A stretch of 64,000 nucleotides of DNA from Cytobacillus purgationiresistens (GTDB lineage Bacteria > Bacillota > Bacilli > Bacillales > Cytobacillaceae), in NCBI RefSeq assembly GCF_030813235.1, contig NZ_JAUSUB010000013.1, positions 62,001 to 126,000 on the forward strand, read 5' to 3'. The notes beneath the pieces were generated by a model that was given only the letters and a program-made list of their open reading frames with translations, was not told the DNA's origin and made no database searches. Below are positions 1 to 6,459 of this stretch, piece after piece (the stretch's first letter is position 1; every line of letters starts with the position of its first letter). The position numbers were made by a program, and so were the translations under genes.

Positions 1-300
1 GGACATTCATATCATACCAAGGGGCTTTTTTATGTTCAAACCTCATATTTCTTCATTACAGGAATGCTGCCCGTTAGTGTAAGTACACCTTTTCACAATC
101 TCCTATATCCATTTCCTCTATATAAAAAAATACCAAAAACGACCGTTTATGGTACCGATAAATATTTTAAAAAAAACAACCTGTTTCTATTAATTTATAG
201 AACCAAAACTCATTCCCAAAATCAAAGTAACATTTTTAATATCTAATACCGTTTTTGGTGCTAATATAGGGTTATAAACTACTTTTGCAGGTGATGAATG
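1..300. promoter_or_regulatory. Possible res/operator region upstream of resolvase fragment
   Basis: No convincing gene is seen here. A 12-bp motif ACCGTTTWTGGT occurs twice in direct orientation, at 142-153 and 248-259, and ACCAAAAACG at 132-141 is an exact inverted copy of 250-259. Repeats of this kind just upstream of a serine resolvase start are what res subsites look like. The assignment is inference from position and repeat structure. Confidence 0.35.
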
Positions 301-399
301 ATGATATTTGGTTATGCACGTGTAAGTACGGAGGAACAAAACTTAGATATGCAAGTTGATGCCCTTACAAGATTTGGAGCAGAAAAAATTTACTTATAG
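301..399 (+). pseudogene. Serine resolvase, N-terminal fragment (32 aa)
   Basis: The frame starts MIFGYARVSTEEQNLD, the typical start of Tn3-family serine recombinases, with the YARVS motif holding the catalytic serine. It continues through an AL..FGAEKIY segment and stops at residue 32, where a GGGGTCCTACCGC sequence resembling a Tn3-type terminal repeat begins. The rest of the catalytic domain and the DNA-binding domain are missing. A matching C-terminal fragment lies on the other strand near 62 kb. It is non-functional alone. Confidence 0.8.
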
Positions 400-433
400 G
401 GGTCCTACCGCAGTACCCCTATAAGTAAATTTT
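385..433. repeat. 19-bp perfect palindrome scar with Tn3-like end
   Basis: Arms 385-403 and 415-433 are perfect inverted repeats of 19 bp around an 11-bp spacer. Each arm ends in AGGGGT and the centre reads GGGGTCCTACCGC, resembling the tips of the miniature elements at 508-652 and 62324-62465. It looks like a scar of element excision or rearrangement inside the resolvase gene. Confidence 0.6.
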
Positions 434-507
434 CAATAGCCCTTTTACGCTATTTTTTTTGCGTTTATAAAAGTATATATTTACAAACTCTTTAAACATT
501 TCTATTA

Positions 508-652
508 GGGGTACAGACACATGCCCACCAAGTTAATATATTTTATGTCCCCCAAAATGAAAAAACTAAGATGTTTCTAAGAAAAGAAACTTAGAATTTT
601 CATTTTGGGGGTATTCATTCTTCTTAGCTTGATGGCTATGTGGTGGTACCCC
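508..652. mobile_element. Tn3-type miniature inverted-repeat element, copy 1
   Basis: This 145-bp non-coding element begins GGGGTACAGACACATGCC and ends with an imperfect inverted copy whose last bases are GGTACCCC. Inside lies a second dyad around CCCCCAAAATGAAAA and TTTTCATTTTGGGGG. The organisation matches copy 2 at 62324-62465, with shared CCAAGTTAA/CATCAAG subterminal motifs. No 5-bp target duplication is visible. Instead the flanks are themselves inverted (TCTATT and AATAGA). It has no coding capacity and would need a transposase supplied in trans. Confidence 0.65.
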
Positions 653-741
653 TCAATAGATTAAACCCTATTGATACAGGGATTGATAGCTTACCGTTGT
701 AAATCCGCGTAATCCTGAAGATACCCCATACTGGGCGCACA

Positions 742-771
742 AAAAAAAACACTCATTAATTGAGTGTTTTT
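742..771 (-). terminator. Bidirectional terminator after the tubY operon
   Basis: The sequence AAAAACACTCA...TGAGTGTTTTT forms an 11-bp stem flanked by A and T runs. It overlaps the stop codon of the 31-aa minus-strand ORF, so it would end the tubY transcript. Confidence 0.7.
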
Positions 772-865
772 AGAAAAACTTTACTGCAATATATACGATT
801 GTATTTAATGCAGCAAGTATAATCAAACCCATACCTGTTTTAGTGACATGTCTATAAGTCAGCAT
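770..865 (-). CDS. 31-aa single-pass membrane protein downstream of tubY
   Basis: A short ORF preceded by GGGGGAGAATTGAT, a good ribosome binding site. It encodes MLTYRHVTKTGMG, then a hydrophobic stretch (LIILAALNTIVYIAVKFF) long enough for one membrane helix. It lies 20 bp after the tubY-like gene on the same strand and its stop overlaps the operon terminator. No family is recognised. Plausible roles include membrane tethering, but the sequence shows only a small membrane peptide in the partition locus. Confidence 0.55.
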   Translation of the reverse strand: MLTYRHVTKTGMGLIILAALNTIVYIAVKFF

Positions 866-885
866 ATCAATTCTCCCCCAATATA

Positions 886-1806
886 TTAATCAGATGAATA
901 ATCACTGTCTATCACATTCATATTCGTTGGACTGTCTAATTTGGATTGATAGTTGTTAACTTGAACTATTTTCTTATTGATGTCTTCAATCGATTCCAAT
1001 AAAGATATCTTCTTATCTTGAAGCTCGCCCTTTTCATTTACCAATCTATCTAATCGACTCTCAAAAGCCCTAATCTTTGATTCTACCTCAGATACTTGAA
1101 CTGGATCTGGTTCAGTTGAAGAACTACCTCCAAAAAGTTTGGAAAAAAAGGATTTGTTGGGTTGTGTGGGTTGGGTTAAAGACTGTGAAAGGTTCTTGTA
1201 TATTCCCAGGTTCATTTCAATATCCTCAATTCTGCCAACTAGTCCTCCCATTTTTTGTTCCCATAAATGTAAATCCGATTCAGCTAGTTTTTTTTGAACT
1301 TCAAGCATGTTTTTAGTAGCAAAGGCCCTAATACGATGATCGATAATTTCTTTAGTTAGGGACTGTAAATCTTCATCACTTTTATTTTTCGTTTTCTTAG
1401 TTACTTTAGATTTTTGATTATTATCCGTATATTCAGGTCTTGTACCTATAATACTAGCAATATCTAATGGCATCATTCCATTGTCTGCTAGCAAAAGGAT
1501 CATTTTAAACTGAAAAAGAGACTTATAAGTATAACGATAATAACCTCTTTCTCCTTTTCTAAAGATGTCTATGTAATCTGTAAAATCATTTCTATTTAAA
1601 TAGTTCAATAATGTTTGTTCTTTTCCAGGAATATCTAAAAGTTCAGCCGCTTTTTTTGTAGCATATGTAGAATCAAATGAAACTTGTTGATATAGAGTGC
1701 AGCTAGCAAATAAGGAATCTAACAAACCTCTATTATTTACTTCCGTAAAAAGAGGATCATGTTGGAAAATCTCTTTAAAGCGCTCTATTTTAGCATTTTC
1801 ATCCAT
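886..1806 (-). CDS. MerR-like coiled-coil regulator, TubY-type
   Basis: The ATG at 1806 is chosen because AAAGAGGTG precedes it; an in-frame TTG 18 nt upstream has no such site. The protein is about 306 aa. Residues roughly 45-115 contain a MerR-like winged-helix pattern (TKKAAELLDIP...LNYLNRN...GYYRYTYKS). Long charged helical segments predicted as coiled coil follow, with a polar tail. It lies downstream of tubRZ on the same strand. TubY of the Clostridium phage c-st tubZRC locus is described as a MerR-like coiled-coil protein, which fits. An 18-bp dyad in its own leader suggests autoregulation. Confidence 0.65.
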   Translation of the reverse strand: MDENAKIERFKEIFQHDPLFTEVNNRGLLDSLFASCTLYQQVSFDSTYATKKAAELLDIPGKEQTLLNYLNRNDFTDYIDIFRKGERGYYRYTYKSLFQFKMILLLADNGMMPLDIASIIGTRPEYTDNNQKSKVTKKTKNKSDEDLQSLTKEIIDHRIRAFATKNMLEVQKKLAESDLHLWEQKMGGLVGRIEDIEMNLGIYKNLSQSLTQPTQPNKSFFSKLFGGSSSTEPDPVQVSEVESKIRAFESRLDRLVNEKGELQDKKISLLESIEDINKKIVQVNNYQSKLDSPTNMNVIDSDYSSD

Positions 1807-1823
1807 GTTACTCACCTCTTTCA

Positions 1824-1841
1824 ACCTTGTAATTACAAGGT
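1824..1841. promoter_or_regulatory. 18-bp perfect dyad operator in tubY leader
   Basis: ACCTTGTAATTACAAGGT is a perfect 9+9 palindrome just upstream of the tubY ribosome binding site. MerR-family operators are dyads with ACCTT-like ends, so the adjacent MerR-like product is the obvious candidate ligand. Binding is inferred. Confidence 0.55.
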
Positions 1842-1858
1842 CAATAACCTTTATCTAT

Positions 1859-1888
1859 ACTATACTGCAATTGGTAATAGTTGTACAA
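1859..1888 (-). promoter_or_regulatory. Probable sigma-A promoter of tubY operon
   Basis: Read on the minus strand, TTGTAC (1888-1883) is followed after 18 bp by TATAGT (1864-1859). The dyad at 1824-1841 starts about 17 bp beyond the -10 box, a position suited to repression. Confidence 0.5.
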
Positions 1889-1900
1889 GCATAATGTTAT

Positions 1901-2160
1901 TGGATGATTGACTTTGATTGACTTAAAACACGCAAAAATAAAATTGAGTGATTGAGTCTGATTAAGACAAACTAAAATTATTGTTACTAATCATTAATAG
2001 ACCAATATATTTAAAATTATTGATTTTTATTGGAATTAATATAATTAATTATTATTAAATATTAATAGTAATTGGTTTGTTATTAATATTTATTCATCAC
2101 TATTTTAGATTATTGGGCTATTCGATAGGTATTGGGTGATTGATTGTGATTGAGTGTAAT
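1901..2160. repeat. Iteron-like GATTGA repeats between tubY and tubZ
   Basis: Three copies of a motif close to TTGGNTGATTGANTNTGATTGA lie at 1901-1925, 1943-1968 and 2131-2160 in otherwise extremely AT-rich DNA without genes. A fourth copy is at 4642-4667, beyond tubR. Such repeats could serve replication initiation or partition. On plasmids such as pXO1 the tubulin-like gene region is also tied to replication. Confidence 0.5.
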
Positions 2161-2189
2161 CTTTTACTGACAGTTAGAATAATATACAT

Positions 2190-2223
2190 AAAAAAGCTCA
2201 TACCGTAATGGGGTACGAGCTTT
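2190..2223 (-). terminator. Terminator of tubRZ operon
   Basis: On the minus strand the sequence forms a stem of about 12 bp (AAAGCTCGTACC with GGTATGAGCTTT, one mismatch) followed by T residues, 15 bp beyond the tubZ stop codon. Confidence 0.7.
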
Positions 2224-2237
2224 CAATAGAAATAGTA

Positions 2238-3683
2238 TTAAAACTTAATGTTACTTAAGTCAAGATCACTTAGATCAAATTCTTTATTTTTCTCTTTAAT
2301 AGTATCGGTTTTCTCTTCTTCAATACCGAGTTCAGCTAAATCAATATCAAAAGCAATATCATCATCAATATCCTCAATCTCAATTTGTTCAATATTGGAT
2401 TGTGAAAACTTTATTTCTTTTTGTTTTTGTTGGTATTCTTCAAATTCATTAACAAGACCCTTCGATAATCTTTCTGGAAGGCCACTAGTTTTATAAAGGG
2501 AATAAACACTTACTGAATGATCATTCTTTCCTTCTAAATAGCCTGAAAATATGGAACCGGTCATAGCAAATTCAGGGTTATCCACGATTTCAACTCTAGC
2601 ATCATCAATGAAAGAACTGCCATATCCATCGTTTCTATCTAAAATAGCTAGTAAACCTAAATGGTGAACCTTTGCGTATTCAATATTTCCAGATTCATTT
2701 TTTTGGACTATTTCTATTGGGCTATGAAGGGAGCTGCCGTCAATAGAAGAAACTAGCATATCCTTAATCACATTTCCGTTCGATACTTCCTTCATTGGTT
2801 TACTATTTCGATTTAATACTAAGCAACCGTTACCCTCTAAGACTGCTCGTCTAAAGTCCTGTGAATCAAATGTAACTTCTGTACCGCCGCCAGTAGTAGC
2901 AGTATTCCATTCATGTAAGACAGAGCAAATTTCATTATTTGCAAAGTCTCTATAATTATCAATGTCGCCAATCCTATTTTGAGGCGTTTGCTTGAGTTTA
3001 TCATAGAAAAATTGATTATCAGGGAAGGTTACAAATGATATACCTTTAGTACGGTCATTAGCCAGCTTCCAAATCCTTTGAGAAAAGTCATTTACTTGTC
3101 TCAAAACATCAGGGCCATCAGCTCTTAAAGGAAGGGTGGCAATTATTCCGATTTTTACACTTTTCTCTTCAGCTAATAGAACAGCTTGCTTATTATAATG
3201 ATTCTTGTTCTTTATATATTCTTCTTTTGACACTTTTTCAATAATTTTCTTTAATATTTGTGTAATCAAAGGTTTATTGTAATGATCATAGAATTCCTCA
3301 ATAGCTTTAACAATAGTAGAGGTACCAGTACCTCCACCTAAACCTGCACAAAATAGGACCAAATCATCTTCAATACGCACTTGTTTCGTAATAAAGTCTT
3401 TAAGCTTTTCTTTAGCATTCTCATTTTCTTCTAATATCTGCATAGCTTTCTGTGGATTTTTCCCTAATCCACCCAACTCTAATGATGCGGTATTATTTGC
3501 TTGAATATGTTTAAGTCCTTTTAAATCACCGTCATTGCTATTGAGCGCAAGACAGTTATATATTGATTTACCGTTCTCGTCTTTATATGATGCAAAATTA
3601 TCCGCGATACGAGAGCCAGCTTGTCCAAAACCTACTACAGTCATATTGATTGCTGACTTATTTTTAATAAATGATTTTGTCAT
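2238..3683 (-). CDS. tubZ: TubZ-like tubulin/FtsZ-family plasmid segregation GTPase
   Basis: A 481-aa protein, close to the length of known Bacillus plasmid TubZ/RepX proteins. It shows the N-terminal nucleotide-binding loop GFGQAGSRIA (about residues 18-27) and the tubulin signature GGGTGTS (about 116-122). The last 60 residues are acidic and polar, ending DLSDLDLSNIKF, a likely flexible tail that would contact TubR. TubZ forms treadmilling GTP-driven filaments that move TubR-bound centromeres and, on pXO1-type plasmids, is also linked to replication. It starts 1 nt after the tubR stop, with its ribosome binding site inside tubR, so the two are translationally coupled. Confidence 0.9.
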   Translation of the reverse strand: MTKSFIKNKSAINMTVVGFGQAGSRIADNFASYKDENGKSIYNCLALNSNDGDLKGLKHIQANNTASLELGGLGKNPQKAMQILEENENAKEKLKDFITKQVRIEDDLVLFCAGLGGGTGTSTIVKAIEEFYDHYNKPLITQILKKIIEKVSKEEYIKNKNHYNKQAVLLAEEKSVKIGIIATLPLRADGPDVLRQVNDFSQRIWKLANDRTKGISFVTFPDNQFFYDKLKQTPQNRIGDIDNYRDFANNEICSVLHEWNTATTGGGTEVTFDSQDFRRAVLEGNGCLVLNRNSKPMKEVSNGNVIKDMLVSSIDGSSLHSPIEIVQKNESGNIEYAKVHHLGLLAILDRNDGYGSSFIDDARVEIVDNPEFAMTGSIFSGYLEGKNDHSVSVYSLYKTSGLPERLSKGLVNEFEEYQQKQKEIKFSQSNIEQIEIEDIDDDIAFDIDLAELGIEEEKTDTIKEKNKEFDLSDLDLSNIKF

Positions 3684-3684
3684 A

Positions 3685-4104
3685 TTAATTCCTCTCCTTA
3701 AGCTGCATTCTGTTATAGACTTCTTTAATTACCTGGGCACCACGTACAGTAATGAAATAATACTTGTACGGAGTTTTTGCTTTGTAAGACAGAAGAGACA
3801 TCGAGAACAGTCTGTCTACTATTCTAGAAGCTTGCTGTCTACTCATATTGGTAGGGTGTTTCTCGAAAGTAAAACCTTTACCTTTTTTAACTTTTACTCT
3901 TCTATCTACTTGGATATTCTCTACTAGGTCATTAATTGTGACTCCAGCACTTTCTCTGCTGCTCTTATATAAATTATGTATGTCTATAAAGTACTTCATT
4001 ACAATGAGATTATCTGGATCATCTTGAATAATATCTGCAAATATACTGATTATATCAGGTGCTAGTAAGACATCAGCATAATCGTACTGAAACTCATCTG
4101 CCAT
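3685..4104 (-). CDS. tubR: TubR-like centromere-binding winged-helix protein
   Basis: A 139-aa protein directly upstream of tubZ. A C-terminal winged-helix region (about residues 85-130, NMSRQQASRIVDRLFSMSLL...YKYYFITVRGAQVI) fits TubR, the DNA-binding adaptor that coats tubC and links it to TubZ filaments. The ATG is preceded by GAAAGGATGG. Sequence identity to known TubR proteins is typically low, so the call rests on size, winged-helix pattern and coupling to tubZ. It probably represses its own operon by binding the repeats just upstream. Confidence 0.8.
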   Translation of the reverse strand: MADEFQYDYADVLLAPDIISIFADIIQDDPDNLIVMKYFIDIHNLYKSSRESAGVTINDLVENIQVDRRVKVKKGKGFTFEKHPTNMSRQQASRIVDRLFSMSLLSYKAKTPYKYYFITVRGAQVIKEVYNRMQLKERN

Positions 4105-4130
4105 ATTACCATCCTTTCATAATTTTTCCT

Positions 4131-4479
4131 TAGTCGCTATTTATGTTAACTTAAATTAGTGACTATATCAATATTTAAGTGTTTTATTTTTATTAACACC
4201 ATCGTAAACGCTGATGTATCAGTGTATTTATATAGTCACTATATTAAGTGTCTACAGAATATAATTATGATATTGTCACAGTCTAATAGTTGTTTATTTT
4301 GATATTTTTTTCACAACTTAGCAAAAATGGTTAATGAATAATTTGAAATCAATTACTTCTTATAAATTTAAACCTTATAGTGTCATCATTTAGTCACTAC
4401 GAAAAACCCTATATATAATAAGGTATTTATAGCATATTTGTATCAACCGAAATATAACAGTGTCTATTTATAGTCACTA
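4131..4479. repeat. tubC: tubC centromere candidate: five TAGTSACTA repeats
   Basis: The near-palindromic 9-mer occurs as TAGTCGCTA at 4131, TAGTGACTA at 4157, and TAGTCACTA at 4233, 4391 and 4471. Three copies sit in a wider shared context (AGTGT, a few bases, TTTATAGTCACTA). Position immediately upstream of tubR is where tubC lies in known type III partition systems, and the first copies would also overlap the tubR promoter. Confidence 0.7.
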
Positions 4480-5052
4480 TAAAAAAGAGAATACTATTGC
4501 TTCTATAACTTATGTGTATTGAGTTATCACATCACTCGAAAATCAATAATTCCCCATCAACGAATTGAAACTTTAAAGTTATTCATAATTATTGGCTATT
4601 ATTTAGTTGATTTGATTCGAATCTATAAAACTTAATGTTCTATTGGTTGATTGAGTTTGATTGGAATAAAGGTGAATGTATTTTAATAAATGTTTTTATG
4701 ATGGACAAATAGATTTTAATATATTGACAGAGATTTGATATTTATAAGTGAGTTCTGATTTAGATTGATTTGATATTTCTTTCACAAGAATACCAACGCT
4801 AGATTCATATATTTCAGAAGGTATAAACCATATGAACCTTAACTATATGTATCGGTTAATGTATTTAAACCCTTGATTTACAACGTATAATGCTTCCTTT
4901 ACAACCGCCACTATAATGTAGTTTGGGAACTCCCATTCTTAGGTTTATCCAATAAATATTAATAGATCTGCAATACAGCAAATAACAATATACTATTGAG
5001 ACCTATTATTATGTATTTCTAAATATTAATAGCTTATTAATATTCACTTTGC
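4480..5052. other. AT-rich intergenic region, possible origin
   Basis: About 570 bp without a supportable gene. It holds one copy of the GATTGA repeat (4642-4667) and many TATTAATA-type runs. Lying between the centromere repeats and the first transfer gene, it could carry a replication origin or oriT, but no diagnostic sequence was recognised. Confidence 0.3.
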
Positions 5053-5155
5053 TATACTTGTTCTGAATTTAATTTGCTTGCAAACAGGTAAACCCTGTCC
5101 ATTGGAGATGTACAGTTCTATTTAGAACTATATCTTTTGGACAGGGTTTTTTTTT
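5053..5155 (+). promoter_or_regulatory. Leader with attenuator-like terminator (unit 5173)
   Basis: A possible -10 box TATACT lies at 5053-5058, with a poor -35. A terminator hairpin follows: AAACCCTGTCC at 5090-5100 pairs with GGACAGGGTTT at 5139-5149, T-run to 5155, and an inner stem AGTTCTatttAGAACT. The ribosome binding site AAGGAAGGGG starts 6 nt after the T-run, leaving no room for another promoter. Transcription must read through the terminator. Confidence 0.65.
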
Positions 5156-5172
5156 GCAGAAAGGAAGGGGTT

Positions 5173-6459
5173 ATGTCTCATAACAAAGACACAACAATCG
5201 TGAAACTTGGTAAACCCAAAAGAAGGGTGGAGTTATCAGTAACAGAGTTAACATTGTTTAAAGAATTGAGCAACCATAGAATTTTAAGTGCTCAAGATAT
5301 TCATGAGTTCTACAATACTTTCAACAGTACAAAAAGATCAAAATCTAGTATTTCTAACCGCTTAAAAAGATTGGTTGAGACTGGCTTGTTAAATAAGGTG
5401 GTTGTCCCAGGTGACGTTAACAGCAAATTCCCCCAGTACTTCTATAAGCTCACCCTAAGAGGTATGAATGTATTAGTTGAGATTAACTATCTTACTGATG
5501 AGCAATTAGCAACTCTAAATCCAGCAATTACAAGAGCAAAGCCACCAAAGCTACATAATCATTCTGTTTCAAGAATTGTTAACCGCATAAGAATCCAAGG
5601 ATATCAGCAGGGTTTTCATTTTCATCATTTCAGGGGAACAGAAGATCAACCACAACAACAAGATGACAAAGTGGTGGCAGATTGGGTCTTTAAGAGAACC
5701 AACAAGGTCATCTATCTTGAGGTTGATTCAGGATATCAAAGGCAGCCAATTATTGAGAATAAGATACTCAGATATTTAAAGGTTGCTAGAGGAATGACAG
5801 AATCATTTTCTGTAGTATTTTCAACCATTGATGGAACCATCTTGCCACACAGTAAAGAATATGATCGTTCAAAAAGGGTGGCATCACTAAAAGAAATGGT
5901 ACCACCAGTGCAAGATTGGCCAGACAATTTCTCTGTATATATTGCTACAGCAGAAAGAACAACAGAATTAATGCTAAGGCTGCTGCAAGGTATCGATCCT
6001 GCACCCAGAGAATTTAGAGAAATCATTCTGAGTGAATGGTTTATTCAATGGGTTAACTTCGCAAATGATTATACAATTAAGGAATTAGATAAAGAATTCT
6101 TCTATCTAGACAGTAAAAGAATAAAGGAACTGGAAGTAGATAGTATCATACAGTTAGAACGCGGGGACCACTACAGAAACATTGGAGTCATTTTCGCAGA
6201 GGAGGGATCCGCTCATTCTTATCAGCGTATCCGCTTCAACCATACTAAAACAATTGGTGTAACAAGAAGAGGTCACCCGCTCCATGAGTTGATAATTGTA
6301 TATCCTGATAAGGATGCTGCACAAAGAGATATACATGGTACTCATTGGCCGAATGCCTGGTTCACTCACATGGATGTTTGGAAAGATAGTAAAAGTGCCA
6401 ATCCAAACTTCCATAGGAATCTTTCTGCTATAAGGAAGGAGGTAGAGAAGTTTGAATGA
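5173..6459 (+). CDS. Replication-relaxation family protein (putative relaxosome component)
   Basis: The ATG at 5173 follows GAAAGGAAGGGG; an earlier in-frame TTG lies inside the terminator stem and is rejected. The 428-aa protein opens with a winged-helix DNA-binding region (about residues 20-100, SISNRLKRLVETGLL). A segment VVADWVF...VIYLEVDSG...ENKILRYL (about 165-200) follows the D, ExD, K spacing of PD-(D/E)xK nucleases. This matches the Replic_Relax family, implicated in plasmid replication and DNA relaxation. It overlaps the next gene, a coupling protein, by 8 nt. A nicking role at oriT is inference. Confidence 0.75.
   Translation: MSHNKDTTIVKLGKPKRRVELSVTELTLFKELSNHRILSAQDIHEFYNTFNSTKRSKSSISNRLKRLVETGLLNKVVVPGDVNSKFPQYFYKLTLRGMNVLVEINYLTDEQLATLNPAITRAKPPKLHNHSVSRIVNRIRIQGYQQGFHFHHFRGTEDQPQQQDDKVVADWVFKRTNKVIYLEVDSGYQRQPIIENKILRYLKVARGMTESFSVVFSTIDGTILPHSKEYDRSKRVASLKEMVPPVQDWPDNFSVYIATAERTTELMLRLLQGIDPAPREFREIILSEWFIQWVNFANDYTIKELDKEFFYLDSKRIKELEVDSIIQLERGDHYRNIGVIFAEEGSAHSYQRIRFNHTKTIGVTRRGHPLHELIIVYPDKDAAQRDIHGTHWPNAWFTHMDVWKDSKSANPNFHRNLSAIRKEVEKFE

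Noticed and set aside
64..246. 60-aa plus-strand ORF at the window start
   Set aside because: Low-complexity AT-rich translation, no ribosome binding site, and it covers repeats that look regulatory.
4480..5090. oriT in the gap before the replication-relaxation gene
   Set aside because: Position is attractive but no inverted repeat with a known nick-site pattern was recognised.
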